DNA of 64,000 nucleotides from Flavicella sp965243265 (GCA_965243265.1 CBDEUL010000006.1:248001-312000), one strand, 5' to 3'; counted from the stretch's first letter, positions 34,331 to 44,160 are shown. The notes: generated by a model not told the origin, from the sequence alone. Program-made: numbers and translations.

Positions 34331-34365
34331 AAAAAGCCTTCTTATGTACATAAGAAGGCTTTTTC
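34331..34365. terminator. bidirectional intrinsic terminator
   Basis: AAAAAGCCTTCTTATGT followed directly by ACATAAGAAGGCTTTTT, a perfect 17-bp palindrome between the convergent helicase gene and tig. Confidence 0.9.
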
Positions 34366-34387
34366 TATACTAATGAAAGATCTGTTT

Positions 34388-35710
34388 TTATTTGTAAACT
34401 TCTTTTACAAATTGCTCGTAAGTAACTTCTTTCTCGTTGAATGTAATATTCTCTTTGTAAAAATCTAATAACTTTTTACTAACCAATTGCTCTTGTAAAC
34501 GCTTAGCTTCTTCTTGGTTACTCAATACTCTAGTAGCAATATCTTCCAATTCTTTTTCTTCTGGATTTAAATTACCGTATTGAGCCATTTGAGTTTTGAT
34601 AAACCCTTTAGCGTACTCTTTCAATTCTTCAAAGTCTAATTTAATATCATTTGCAGACATTATTTTTCCTTCGATTAATTGGTAACGCAATCCTTTTTCA
34701 GACTTTTCAAACTCTTCAGCAGCTTGCTCAGCAGAAATTGGGTTTTCTCCTGCAGTAGCTAACCATTTTTTCAAAAACTCTGTAGGCAAATCAAATTTAG
34801 TATTCTCTACTAAATATTCAGTTACACTATTTAATAATTGTTGTTCTGATTGTAATCTGAATTGATTTTCTGCATCTTCTTTAATCTTCCCTCTCAATTC
34901 TTCTTCTGTAGTAACTTTTCCTTCACCAAAAATTTTATCAAACAATTCTTGATTCAATTCAGCCAATTCAGTTTCAGTAATTTCTTCAACTGTAAAAGTT
35001 AAAGGAATTTCTAATCCTTGAATTTCATCATTAGACAAACCTAAAGCTCCCATCAATTTATGCTCTTCTTCAAATAAGTTCTTAGTTTTTAATTCTAAAA
35101 CATCACCTACTTTAGATCCTATAAATTTCTTTGCGTTTAGTTTCCCTTTGATATCAGCTAAAGCAATTGTTGCTTTATTTTCAATCTCTTTTTCTTCATT
35201 TGCAAAAGTTCCAGTAATATTTACTCCTTCAACTACTTCTTCTTTTTGCTTTACCTCACCAAAACGACCTTGAAGGTTTTCTACCTCTTTGTCTATTAAG
35301 CTATCTTCTGCAATGATATTGTATTTTGTAATTTTTTTCTTCGCACTTAAATCAACATCAAACTCTGGAGCCAATCCTAATTCAAATTCAAAAGAAAAAT
35401 CTTCTGTATCCCAAGAAAAAGTTTCATCTACTTTAGGTAATGGATTCCCTAAAATATCTAGTTTTTCTTCTGTTAGAAAGTTATTCAAAGACTCTTGAAT
35501 AAGCTTGTTAACCTCATCAATCATAATTGATTTACCATACTGCTTTTTCACCATTCCCATTGGCACATGCCCTTTTCTAAATCCTGGTATATCAGCTTTT
35601 TTACGGTAATCTTGTAAAATAGTCTCTACTTTTTCTTGATAGTCTGCAGCTGCAACATCAACTTTTACAACAGCGTTTAATGAGTCTATACTCTCTTTTG
35701 TAATATTCAT
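34388..35710 (-). CDS. tig: trigger factor
   Basis: A 440-aa ribosome-bound chaperone. The N-terminal ribosome-binding domain keeps the signature loop with GFRKGHVPMGMVKKQYG (about 43-59). The middle PPIase-like domain (about 150-240) is degenerate, as in other Bacteroidota: the usual GD-V...G--DG-F core is hardly visible. The C-terminal helical chaperone domain is complete (about 255-440). It precedes clpP in gene order on the same strand, but two opposite-strand genes separate them, so it cannot form one simple operon with clpPX. Confidence 0.95.
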   Translation of the reverse strand: MNITKESIDSLNAVVKVDVAAADYQEKVETILQDYRKKADIPGFRKGHVPMGMVKKQYGKSIMIDEVNKLIQESLNNFLTEEKLDILGNPLPKVDETFSWDTEDFSFEFELGLAPEFDVDLSAKKKITKYNIIAEDSLIDKEVENLQGRFGEVKQKEEVVEGVNITGTFANEEKEIENKATIALADIKGKLNAKKFIGSKVGDVLELKTKNLFEEEHKLMGALGLSNDEIQGLEIPLTFTVEEITETELAELNQELFDKIFGEGKVTTEEELRGKIKEDAENQFRLQSEQQLLNSVTEYLVENTKFDLPTEFLKKWLATAGENPISAEQAAEEFEKSEKGLRYQLIEGKIMSANDIKLDFEELKEYAKGFIKTQMAQYGNLNPEEKELEDIATRVLSNQEEAKRLQEQLVSKKLLDFYKENITFNEKEVTYEQFVKEVYK

Positions 35711-35798
35711 TTTGATTCTTTAGTATTTGAAATCCTTAAAATTGGGTGCAAAAATAACAAATTTTCACAAACTTAGCAATCATTTAATTTGTTCTATT

Positions 35799-36161
35799 TC
35801 AATAAGTTTGTTCATCGTCTCTTATCAAAGTAAAAAGAACTGTTCTAAAAGCAGACAACAACAAACTAAACAATAATGCTGAGAAAAAACTAGGCACGTA
35901 AAAGCCTCCTACCAAATTACTAGCCATTAATATTATAAGGGCGTTGATTACCAAAATAAACAACCCCATTGTTAATATCGTAACAGGCAATGTAAACAGA
36001 ATTAATATAGGTTTTACAAAAGTATTTAACAACGCCAACACCGCTGCTACCCATACAGCAGAGGTGTAACTAACAATTTGTACACTTGGTAACAACCTCC
36101 CTATTAATAAAACCACGGCTGCTGTTAACAATATTTTCACTAATGTTCTCATAAAATTCAA
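35799..36161 (-). CDS. four-helix membrane protein (phage holin family IV type)
   Basis: A 120-aa protein with four membrane helices (about 7-25, 32-50, 55-77 and 90-112), containing the turn LALLNTFVKPILILFTLPVT typical of the YvlD/holin-superfamily-IV proteins. Function is unknown; it is not evidence of prophage. It is the last gene of the pdxJ-hydrolase run, 4 bp after the hydrolase gene. Confidence 0.85.
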   Translation of the reverse strand: MNFMRTLVKILLTAAVVLLIGRLLPSVQIVSYTSAVWVAAVLALLNTFVKPILILFTLPVTILTMGLFILVINALIILMASNLVGGFYVPSFFSALLFSLLLSAFRTVLFTLIRDDEQTY

Positions 36162-36165
36162 TTAT

Positions 36166-36942
36166 TTATAACGCATTTTTATTCAAAAAAGCACTTAGCT
36201 CTGCTAAAAAATCAACCGGATTCTCTGCATGCAACCAGTGTCCTGCATTTTTAATAGAAATTATTTCTGCTTTTGAAAAGTGTGCTTTTATCAAAGCCTC
36301 ATCTTCTTTTGCTATGTATCCAGAATTTGCCCCTCTTAAAAACAATACAGGTCCATCATATTCTGTAAAAGCAGGTAACCCTTCTCCTACCTCATTATTA
36401 TTTTCTGTTAAACTTTCTAAGTTAAACCTAAAATTTAAAGTAGTTTTTGTTTCTCTAAACACATTCTTTAACAAAAACTGGCGTACACCCTCTTCTGAAA
36501 TATAATTCTTTAACACATCATCTACTTCCGTCCTCAAAGTTATTTTTGAAAAATCTACAGCATTCAATGCCTCCAATATTTCATGATGATGTGGCGGGTA
36601 ACTTCTTGGAGAAATATCTGCTACTATCAGAGCTTTTATTTTTTCAGGGTAATTTACAGCAAATAACATAGCTGTTTTCCCTCCCATTGAATGTCCTAAT
36701 AAAACAACCTCTTCCAGTTGATGATATTCTATATAGGCATTCAAATCCTCTACAAGCAACTCATAATCAAAATCATCTGAATGAAAACTACGTCCATGAT
36801 TTCTCTGATCTATCAAATGCACTTCATATTTTTCAGCAAGCTTATTGGCTTGGGATTTCCAATTATCTCCCATTCCAAAATACCCATGTAAAATTAATAA
36901 TGGTGCTCCTGAACCAACAATATTTGAATGTACTATTTCCAT
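36166..36942 (-). CDS. alpha/beta hydrolase (YbfF-like esterase)
   Basis: A 258-aa alpha/beta hydrolase. It has the oxyanion strand LILHGYFGMGDNW (about 14-26), nucleophile elbow GHSMGG (Ser about 87), an acid residue probably in the DGPVLFLRG region, and catalytic His in NAGHWLHAENP (about 236-246). This pattern matches YbfF-type esterases acting on short acyl esters. It lies 7 bp downstream of pdxJ and 4 bp before a small membrane protein gene, a compact operon. Confidence 0.9.
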   Translation of the reverse strand: MEIVHSNIVGSGAPLLILHGYFGMGDNWKSQANKLAEKYEVHLIDQRNHGRSFHSDDFDYELLVEDLNAYIEYHQLEEVVLLGHSMGGKTAMLFAVNYPEKIKALIVADISPRSYPPHHHEILEALNAVDFSKITLRTEVDDVLKNYISEEGVRQFLLKNVFRETKTTLNFRFNLESLTENNNEVGEGLPAFTEYDGPVLFLRGANSGYIAKEDEALIKAHFSKAEIISIKNAGHWLHAENPVDFLAELSAFLNKNAL

Positions 36943-36949
36943 CTTTATT

Positions 36950-37666
36950 TTATTTAGACATCTTATCCAAATACATATTTACAACATTCTCCATTCCTAA
37001 GTAAAGAGATTCTGAAATCAAAGCATGCCCTATAGACACCTCTGCTAAATGTGGTATATTCTCTGAAAAAAACTGAATATTTTTCAAACTTAAATCGTGT
37101 CCTCCATTTACCCCCATCCCTAAATCATGTGCTAATTTAGCTGCTTCTATATAAGGTTTTATAGCTTCCAAATCACCTTTTTCATAAGCAACAGCAAATG
37201 CTTCCGTATACAGCTCTACCCTATCTGTTCCTGTAGTTGCAGCAGCTTCTATCATTTTAAGATCTGTATCTACAAAAATAGATGTTCTAATCCCTTCTTT
37301 CTTAAAATCTGCTATTACCTCTTTTAAAAAATCTTGATTTTTTACAGTATCCCATCCTGCATCAGAAGTAATATTATCAATAGCATCTGGCACCAAAGTC
37401 ACCTGAGTAGGTTTAATCTCTAATACCATTTTATTAAATTTTGGTATTGGGTTTCCTTCTATATTGTACTCTGTAGTAACTACTTTTTTTAGATCATATG
37501 CATCTTGATAACGTATATGTCTTTCGTCTGGTCTCGGGTGAATTGTGATTCCTTGAGCTCCAAAATTTTCTAAATCAACAGCAACCTTTAGCAAGTTAGG
37601 AACACCTCCTCCTCTTGAATTTCTTAAAGTGGCTATTTTATTAATATTTACACTTAACTTTGTCAT
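36950..37666 (-). CDS. pdxJ: pyridoxine 5'-phosphate synthase
   Basis: A 238-aa TIM barrel that condenses 1-deoxyxylulose 5-phosphate with 3-amino-2-oxopropyl phosphate in vitamin B6 synthesis. Recognised by SVNINKIATLRNSRGGGVPN at the N-terminus, ITIHPRPDERHIRYQD (about 36-51) and GMGVNGGHDLSLKNI (about 193-207). Length is normal. First gene of a three-gene leftward operon, divergent from the CBS-domain gene. Confidence 0.96.
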   Translation of the reverse strand: MTKLSVNINKIATLRNSRGGGVPNLLKVAVDLENFGAQGITIHPRPDERHIRYQDAYDLKKVVTTEYNIEGNPIPKFNKMVLEIKPTQVTLVPDAIDNITSDAGWDTVKNQDFLKEVIADFKKEGIRTSIFVDTDLKMIEAAATTGTDRVELYTEAFAVAYEKGDLEAIKPYIEAAKLAHDLGMGVNGGHDLSLKNIQFFSENIPHLAEVSIGHALISESLYLGMENVVNMYLDKMSK

Positions 37667-37768
37667 CTATAAATTATCTATTAGGCTTTTAAGAAACCTT
37701 TATTTTAAAAGGCAAAAGTAAGTCATTTTAGACTAATTTTAATTATTTTGCAGTAATTCTATAAACTC

Positions 37769-38428
37769 ATGAATATAACGGATTATATTTCAAAAGATCG
37801 CATTACACTTCGCCTTGAAGACGCTATTGAGCATGCTATTTCTCTGATGGAAAACACAGGGTTTAGTCACCTGCCAATAGTTCAAAACAAAAAACTTTAC
37901 GGCTCTATTTCCGAAAGCGATTTATACTCTTTAGATGATTTTTCAAAAAAAATTGAGGCTTATAATTATTTACATCTTGGCTTTTTTGCTACCACAGAAG
38001 ATAGTTGGATTGACATTTTAAATTTATTCGCTTCTAACGAAACTAATATCTTACCCATTATTGATGATAAAAAGGAATACATAGGGTTTTATGATCTTTC
38101 AGATATTCTACGATTTTTATCTAGCACCCCTTTCCTAAAAGAAGAAGGAAGCACTCTTATTGTTGAAAAAGATTTAAAACAGTACTCTATTAGTGAAGTT
38201 TCACAAATAATTGAAACGAACAATGGAAAACTACTGGGGTTATTTATCTCTGATAAAAATGAAACAACCATACAGCTGACGCTCAAAATCAATAGTGAAA
38301 CCATCAATGAAATCATACAGTCTTTTAGGAGATACGACTACAACGTACTAAGTACCTTAAAAGACGATTCCTACCTTGAGGAACTAAAAAACCGTTCAAA
38401 CTACTTATTAAAATACATAAACGTCTAA
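37769..38428 (+). CDS. CBS-domain protein
   Basis: A 219-aa protein with a tandem pair of CBS domains in the N-terminal ~120 residues (ISLMENTGFSHLPIVQNKKL, YGSISESDLYSL, and NILPIIDDKKEYIGFYDLSD), then an ~80-residue ACT-like tail. CBS pairs bind adenosine nucleotides and usually regulate a partner. The nadK start lies 5 bp downstream, so it is co-transcribed and may respond to adenylate or NAD state; that is inference. Confidence 0.88.
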   Translation: MNITDYISKDRITLRLEDAIEHAISLMENTGFSHLPIVQNKKLYGSISESDLYSLDDFSKKIEAYNYLHLGFFATTEDSWIDILNLFASNETNILPIIDDKKEYIGFYDLSDILRFLSSTPFLKEEGSTLIVEKDLKQYSISEVSQIIETNNGKLLGLFISDKNETTIQLTLKINSETINEIIQSFRRYDYNVLSTLKDDSYLEELKNRSNYLLKYINV

Positions 38429-38433
38429 TTAAG

Positions 38434-39324
38434 ATGAAGAAAGTTGCCATTTTTGGCCAAGCCTATAAAAATAACGATCGTCAATACTTTGAATTATTAA
38501 TAGAAAACCTTAACAAATACAGTATTGAAATTGTTATTGAAAAAGATTTTGTAAAAATCCTCACTGATTTAGGGGTTAAAAATCTAGATTTTCCAATGTT
38601 TTCGTCTCACAATGATTTAGACACTTCTTTTGACATGATGTTTACATTAGGAGGAGACGGAACCATTTTAAGCGCCGTTACTTTGGTAAAAGATTTAGGA
38701 ATTCCTATTCTAGGAATCAATACAGGGCGTTTAGGTTTTTTAGCAACCGTTCAAAAAGATGAAATAGAAAACGCTATAAAATCTCTTGTTAACAATGAAT
38801 ATACAATTCAATACAGAGCTTTATTAAATATTGATACTAATAATCATCAATTTCAAGATTTAAACTTTGCTCTAAATGAAGTTACAATAGCTAGAAAAAA
38901 CTCTACATCTATGATTGGTGTTGAAGCTTATTTAGATGATGAATACCTAACTACCTATTGGGCAGATGGTCTTGTTATTGCAACCCCTACAGGGTCAACA
39001 GGATACTCATTAAGCTGTAATGGGCCTATCATTATGCCTGAATCTAACAACCTTGTTATAACCCCTATTGCTCCACACAATTTAAGTGCAAGACCTATTG
39101 TAATTCCTGATAAAACAAAAATTCGCTTAAAGGTTATTGGAAGAGAAAAAGAGTTTTTTCTATCTTTAGATTCAAGGGTTTCTTCTGTTGATATATCTAC
39201 AGAGATAAATCTAAACAAGGCCTCTTTTCAAATTAAAATCATACAACTAAACCAACAAACATTTATAAACACATTAAGAAACAAATTACTTTGGGCAGAA
39301 GACACCAGAAATTACATGAAATAA
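38434..39324 (+). CDS. nadK: NAD kinase
   Basis: A 296-aa kinase making NADP from NAD and ATP or polyphosphate. It shows the active-site GGDGT (Gly73-Thr77 in TLGGDGTIL), GINTGRLGFLA (about 93-103), the NE motif (ALNEVTI), and TPTGSTGYSLSCNGPI (about 190-205). Normal length, cytosolic. It follows the CBS gene by 5 bp; the envelope-gene run starts about 110 bp later behind its own -7 box. Confidence 0.97.
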   Translation: MKKVAIFGQAYKNNDRQYFELLIENLNKYSIEIVIEKDFVKILTDLGVKNLDFPMFSSHNDLDTSFDMMFTLGGDGTILSAVTLVKDLGIPILGINTGRLGFLATVQKDEIENAIKSLVNNEYTIQYRALLNIDTNNHQFQDLNFALNEVTIARKNSTSMIGVEAYLDDEYLTTYWADGLVIATPTGSTGYSLSCNGPIIMPESNNLVITPIAPHNLSARPIVIPDKTKIRLKVIGREKEFFLSLDSRVSSVDISTEINLNKASFQIKIIQLNQQTFINTLRNKLLWAEDTRNYMK

Positions 39325-39408
39325 CCACTTGCCAAACACAATAAATTGAGTGATTTAGAGTTTATCAAAAAACAACCTTGATAACTTTACAAAGCAATTT
39401 GAAATAAT

Positions 39409-39416
39409 TATATTTG
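39409..39416 (+). promoter_or_regulatory. -7 box for the DUF6089-uppS-bamA run
   Basis: TATATTTG followed by CACG matches the Bacteroidota TAnnTTTG box 15 bp before ATG 39432. No TTG was found at the usual distance, so the upstream element is uncertain. Confidence 0.5.
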
Positions 39417-39431
39417 CACGCTATTTTACTT

Positions 39432-40160
39432 ATGAAAAAAATATTCTCATTTATACTATTTGTTTGTATTACAAACATTTCTCTAGCTCAAGTTCATGAG
39501 GCTGGAATTTTTATTGGTGGTACCAATTATGTTGGAGACATAGGTTCTACAAATATCATAGACCCAAACGCTTTTGGTTACGGAGTTATTTACAAGTGGA
39601 ATTACAATCCTAGGATAGCCTTTAGAGGTAGCCTAACCCAAATGAATATTAAAGGAGTAGATGCTGAGTCTAATAATGAAATTAGGCAATCTTTTCAAAA
39701 TAAGTTTAAAAAGTCAGTAACCGAAATAACAGGTGGTATTGAATTGAACTTTTGGGAATACAATTTATCTAAAAGAGGATTTCAAGGAACCTTTTATACT
39801 ACCCTAGAAGCAGGAGCTTTTCAGTACCCTATGATTACAGGAGCTAACTCTAGTACTGATTTCGAATTCGAAAACAAAATAGGGTTTGCAATACCTTTTG
39901 GTGTAGGATACAAAGGAAGACTTTACAAACAATTTTCATTCGCTATTGAAGCTAGAATTCGATACACTTTTACAGATGATTTAGACGATAGTCTTTTTAT
40001 CAAAGAAGAAGTTTTACCCAACTCAGATCCTACACAAAAGCCATATATAAATCGAGAAAAATTCAATAATCCAGACACTAATGACTGGTATATGGTCACA
40101 GGAGTTTCTTTATTCTACACGTTTGGAAGACCTCCTTGTTATTCGAATTTAAGACACTAA
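39432..40160 (+). CDS. DUF6089 outer-membrane protein
   Basis: A 242-aa protein from ATG 39432; a TTG six codons earlier overlaps the -7 box. Signal peptide (about 1-19, ending SLAQ), then a small beta-barrel pattern with the family opening VHEAGIFIGGTNYVGDIGST and late segment FGVGYKGRLYKQFSFAIEAR. The family sits before uppS-bamA in many Flavobacteriia; its job is not known, but the place suggests envelope assembly. The stop codon overlaps the uppS start in TAATG. Confidence 0.85.
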   Translation: MKKIFSFILFVCITNISLAQVHEAGIFIGGTNYVGDIGSTNIIDPNAFGYGVIYKWNYNPRIAFRGSLTQMNIKGVDAESNNEIRQSFQNKFKKSVTEITGGIELNFWEYNLSKRGFQGTFYTTLEAGAFQYPMITGANSSTDFEFENKIGFAIPFGVGYKGRLYKQFSFAIEARIRYTFTDDLDDSLFIKEEVLPNSDPTQKPYINREKFNNPDTNDWYMVTGVSLFYTFGRPPCYSNLRH

Positions 40161-40912
40161 TGAACTTAAAAGAACAAATAAATCCAAACAACATACCTCA
40201 GCATGTTGCCATCATTATGGATGGAAATGGTAGATGGGCTAAAAAGCAAGGCATGAGCCGTGTTTTTGGACATAAAAACGCATTAACCTCTGTTAGAGAT
40301 TCTATTGAAGCAGCTAGTGAAATAGGTTGTAAAGCAATTACATTGTATGCTTTTTCTACCGAAAATTGGAACCGCCCAAAACTAGAAGTAGACACATTAA
40401 TGAATTTGCTTATCTCTTCATTAAAAAAAGAACTACCTAACTTTCAAAAAAATAGTATTAAAGTAAATGCTATAGGAGATTTAAGTACACTTCCTCAAAA
40501 AGCAAAAAAAACCTTAGATGAGGTTATTGATCAGACTAAAACAAATACTACAATTACATTAACATTAGCCTTGAGTTATGGATCAAGACAAGAAATTGTT
40601 AATGCCGTCAAAAGCATTTCTAAAGAAGTTGTTAATAATAACTTAAAATTAGAAGAAATAGACGAAAACATTATTAATAATCATTTATATACAGTTTCTT
40701 TGCCCGAAGTTGATTTGGTCATCAGAACCAGTGGTGAACAAAGAATTAGCAACTTTTTATTATGGCAAATAGCATACGCTGAATTTCATTTTACGAATGT
40801 GCTATGGCCAGATTTTAGAAAGGACGATTTTTACAAAGCAATTTTAGAGTATCAAAATCGTGAACGACGCTTTGGTAAAACAAGCGAACAAATTGAAAAT
40901 TTAAATGAGTAA
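40160..40912 (+). CDS. uppS: undecaprenyl diphosphate synthase (isoprenyl transferase)
   Basis: A 250-aa cis-prenyltransferase making the C55 lipid carrier for peptidoglycan and O-antigen. The frame opens earlier, but ATG 40160 is chosen because it couples to the DUF6089 stop (TAATG). Motifs: MDGNGRWAKKQG (about 20-31, catalytic Asp21), FGHKNAL, LYAFSTENWNRP, and RTSGEQRISNFLLWQIAYAEF. The last codons overlap the bamA start by 8 bases. Confidence 0.97.
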   Translation: MNLKEQINPNNIPQHVAIIMDGNGRWAKKQGMSRVFGHKNALTSVRDSIEAASEIGCKAITLYAFSTENWNRPKLEVDTLMNLLISSLKKELPNFQKNSIKVNAIGDLSTLPQKAKKTLDEVIDQTKTNTTITLTLALSYGSRQEIVNAVKSISKEVVNNNLKLEEIDENIINNHLYTVSLPEVDLVIRTSGEQRISNFLLWQIAYAEFHFTNVLWPDFRKDDFYKAILEYQNRERRFGKTSEQIENLNE

Positions 40913-43481
40913 GAATATAAATTTGTTCTTTTTTTGGGGGATATTACTGTTCAGCACATCATCGATATTCTCTCAAGAAAACACATCATCTACTTCCTTT
41001 GAAAAAGGGAAGAAATACATCTTAGGAGGTATTAGTGTTGTTGGAAGTGAACAATTTAGTGAGAAATCAGTAAAATTATATTCTGGACTTAAAACAGGTC
41101 AACAAATCAAGATTCCTGGAGATAAACTTTCCAGTGCCATCAAAAAGCTATACAAAACGAAACGTTTTAGCAGTGTAGATACTTACATTACCAAAATAGA
41201 TGGAAATACAGTTTATCTTGAATTCAAGGTTACAGAATTACCTCAATTAAATACTATAGAAATTGTAGGGCTTTCTAAAAAAAAGGGTGTAAAACTTCGA
41301 GATGAAACCGAATTGACTCCCGGAGCTATGCTTACCGACAACCTTTTAATCACTACCAAAAACTATATTAAAAAGAAATACACTGATAAAGGATACCTAA
41401 ACACAAAGGTTAACATCAGTACTAAAAAAGACACTACACAAACCAACGCTGTTAACATGTTGGTTTATATAGACAAAGGCTCTAAAATAAAGATAAAAGA
41501 AATTAATTTTCATGGGAATAAAGAAGTCTCTTCAAGAGAACTTAGATCCTATATGAAAAATACGAAAAGAAAGTTTTGGGGTCGTTTTTGGAAAACTTCT
41601 AAATTGGTAAAATCAGAATACGAAGAAGATCTTCAAAATATAATTGATGAATACAGTGAACAAGGATTCCGAGATTCTAGAATTATTTCTGATGAAATAA
41701 CATTCAACGAAGATGGAAAAACAATCAACCTAGATATTACCATACAAGAGGGGCAAAAATATTACTTCGGAGATATCAAGTTTTTAGGAAATAGTAAATT
41801 TTCAACAGAACAACTACACAGATATTTAAGAATTGAGGAAGGTGATGTATACAACGCTAAAATTTTAAATGAAAAAGTTAAAGGAGACAATACTCCTGAC
41901 TCTCAAGACATCTCATCACTATATCAAAACAACGGTTACTTATTCTCACAAGTAAATGTAGTTGAAACAAAAGTTGAAGATGGAAAAATAGCTGTAGAAA
42001 TTAGAATTCACGAAGACGATCCTGCTAAAATTAGAAAAGTAACCGTATCTGGAAATGAAGTAACTAATGACCACGTAATTTACAGAGAACTTAGAACAAG
42101 ACCTGGAAATCTATATAGTAAAGAGGATATTATCAGATCTATCCGTGAAATCTCTCAACTAGGTTTCTTTGATCCTGAAAACGTGACTCCAAACCTTGTT
42201 CCTAATTATGTAGACAAAACTGTAGATATTAACTATTCTGTTGTTAAAAAAGGGTCTAGTCAGGTTGAATTACAAGGAGGTTATGGAGGTGGTTCTTTTA
42301 TTGGAACTTTAGGACTTTCATTTAATAACTTCTCTGTAAGAAATCTTTTCAACCCTAAAGAATACAAACCACTTCCTATGGGAGATGGTCAATCAGTAGC
42401 CTTACGATTACAATTTAGTAGATTTAACCATACATTAAGTTTATCATTCTCTGAACCTTGGTTAGGAGGAAAAAAGCCCAAATCTTTTTCTTTTTCTATT
42501 TATAAATCGAAACAATACAATTACGATTATAGAACTGGAGACATAGACAAAAGTAAAGGAATGGATATTCTTGGTTTAACTTTAGGGTTAGGACAGCGAT
42601 TAAAATGGCCTGATGATTATTTTACATTAAACCAGGTTGTTAGTTATAAAAGATATTCTCTTGAAGAGTATTTTACTGGAGGACCTTTACGATTTGAAAA
42701 TGGAACAGGTGTTTCCAACAATCTTAGTTATAGTATTACATTAGGAAGAAACTCTTCGGGTCCTAATAGAATTTTCCCTACTACAGGATCTGATTTTAGC
42801 ATTAGTGCTAAACTAACACTACCTTACTCTTTAATAAACGGAAAAGACTATTCTAACTTAGAAAACGATCCTGATTATCAAGAAACCATTACACTCCCTG
42901 ATGGAACTGTAATAACACAACCTAATGAAGAGAAAATAAACCAAGAAAAATTCCGTTGGTTAGAATACTACAAACTAGGATTTAAAGGGAAATGGTTCAA
43001 CTCTTTAATAGGGAAACTGGTATTAATGACCAATGTTGAATTTGGTTATTTGGGTACTTACAACCCATACTTAAGTGATATTCCTTTTGAGAGATACTTT
43101 GTTGGTGGAGATGGTTTACAACAAAATCAGTTTGATGGTAGAGAAGTTATTGGACTAAGAGGATATGAAAATGCACGACTTTCTAGAAGTAATGGAGGAA
43201 CTGTATATGATAAATTTACTGCCGAATTGAGATACCCTATTACATTAAAACCTTCGGCCTCTATTTATGCTTTAGGGTTTGTTGAAGCTGGGAATTCGTA
43301 TCAAGATTTTTCAACTTACTACCCTTTTGACCTTAAACGTTCTGCAGGTTTAGGGATTCGAATTTTCATGCCTGCATTTGGACTGCTAGGAATTGACTTT
43401 GGATATGGATTTGACCCAGCTCCAGGAGAAATTCGTATATCAGGATGGCAAACACATTTTATTATTGGACAGCAATTCTAA
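40905..43481 (+). CDS. bamA: outer-membrane protein assembly factor BamA
   Basis: An 858-aa Omp85 protein. Signal peptide (about 1-23, ending IFSQ), five POTRA domains (about 35-430; for example IKEINFHGNKEVSSRELRSY, KYYFGDIKFLGNSKFSTEQL, IRKVTVSGNEVTNDHVIYRE), then the barrel (about 440-858). The barrel has the VRGxx-type motif as GLRGYENARLS and ends in a terminal aromatic strand (HFIIGQQF). It inserts beta-barrel proteins into the outer membrane. It overlaps uppS by 8 bp and is followed by two Skp-like chaperone genes. Confidence 0.97.
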   Translation: MSKNINLFFFWGILLFSTSSIFSQENTSSTSFEKGKKYILGGISVVGSEQFSEKSVKLYSGLKTGQQIKIPGDKLSSAIKKLYKTKRFSSVDTYITKIDGNTVYLEFKVTELPQLNTIEIVGLSKKKGVKLRDETELTPGAMLTDNLLITTKNYIKKKYTDKGYLNTKVNISTKKDTTQTNAVNMLVYIDKGSKIKIKEINFHGNKEVSSRELRSYMKNTKRKFWGRFWKTSKLVKSEYEEDLQNIIDEYSEQGFRDSRIISDEITFNEDGKTINLDITIQEGQKYYFGDIKFLGNSKFSTEQLHRYLRIEEGDVYNAKILNEKVKGDNTPDSQDISSLYQNNGYLFSQVNVVETKVEDGKIAVEIRIHEDDPAKIRKVTVSGNEVTNDHVIYRELRTRPGNLYSKEDIIRSIREISQLGFFDPENVTPNLVPNYVDKTVDINYSVVKKGSSQVELQGGYGGGSFIGTLGLSFNNFSVRNLFNPKEYKPLPMGDGQSVALRLQFSRFNHTLSLSFSEPWLGGKKPKSFSFSIYKSKQYNYDYRTGDIDKSKGMDILGLTLGLGQRLKWPDDYFTLNQVVSYKRYSLEEYFTGGPLRFENGTGVSNNLSYSITLGRNSSGPNRIFPTTGSDFSISAKLTLPYSLINGKDYSNLENDPDYQETITLPDGTVITQPNEEKINQEKFRWLEYYKLGFKGKWFNSLIGKLVLMTNVEFGYLGTYNPYLSDIPFERYFVGGDGLQQNQFDGREVIGLRGYENARLSRSNGGTVYDKFTAELRYPITLKPSASIYALGFVEAGNSYQDFSTYYPFDLKRSAGLGIRIFMPAFGLLGIDFGYGFDPAPGEIRISGWQTHFIIGQQF

Positions 43482-43494
43482 ATCATTATATTTG
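43465..43494 (+). promoter_or_regulatory. Bacteroidota promoter for the Skp-like genes
   Basis: TTG (43465-43467), a 19-bp spacer, and TATATTTG (43487-43494) give a full consensus promoter that starts inside the last codons of bamA, 28 bp before the first Skp-like gene. Confidence 0.65.
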
Positions 43495-43521
43495 CGAACT
43501 GCGAGATAGAAAAAAATTACT

Positions 43522-44160
43522 ATGCGTATAAAAACTTTCCTATTAACTTTATTAATCACTAGTGTTGCCTTCTCACAAAAGCCACAAACTTTTGCATATG
43601 TAGATATGGAATATATTTTACAAAGTATTCCTGAATATCAAAATGCACAGAAAAAGCTAGATAATAAAGTAGCACAATGGCGAAAAGGAATTGAAAGAGA
43701 AGAACGAGAAATAAATAGGTTACAAGACCTTTTAAATAATGAAAAAATATTACTCACAGAAGATTTAATATTTGAAAGGCAAGAAGATATTGATATAAAA
43801 CAGCTCAACCTCTCAAAGAAGAAAGCACGTTATTTTGGAGCCGAAGGTAGTTTGTTTTTAATGAGACAGCAACTCGTACAGCCTATACAAGATGAAGTAT
43901 ACAATGCTATACAACTTGTTGTTAAAAAAAAGAAATATGATTTTGTCATAGACAGGTCTAGTGATTTGATTATACTACATGCAAACCCTAAATATGATAT
44001 TAGTAAACTTGTAGTAAGCTATATTGTAAAATCACAAAAAGAAATTGAACAAGAAGAGGCTAAACAAAAAAAACAAGAAGCTAAAGCCAAATTAAAAAAA
44101 AGGCTTGAAGAGCAAAAAGCTAAAAGAGAAGAAAGAGAAAAACAAATAATACACAGATAA
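43522..44160 (+). CDS. OmpH/Skp-like periplasmic chaperone (first copy)
   Basis: A 212-aa OmpH family protein. Signal peptide (about 1-19, AFSQ), the first strand TFAYVDMEYILQSIPEYQNA, long coiled-coil arms (about 50-110), then a closing strand DFVIDRSSDLIILHANP. It has an extra Lys/Glu-rich tail (about 178-212) not found in Skp. Skp trimers hold unfolded outer-membrane proteins for BamA, whose gene is 40 bp upstream. Confidence 0.9.
   Translation: MRIKTFLLTLLITSVAFSQKPQTFAYVDMEYILQSIPEYQNAQKKLDNKVAQWRKGIEREEREINRLQDLLNNEKILLTEDLIFERQEDIDIKQLNLSKKKARYFGAEGSLFLMRQQLVQPIQDEVYNAIQLVVKKKKYDFVIDRSSDLIILHANPKYDISKLVVSYIVKSQKEIEQEEAKQKKQEAKAKLKKRLEEQKAKREEREKQIIHR

Noticed and set aside
35799..36161. 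Phage holin
   Set aside because: The four-helix family shares a superfamily name with holins, but it lies in a pdxJ-hydrolase operon with no lysis genes.
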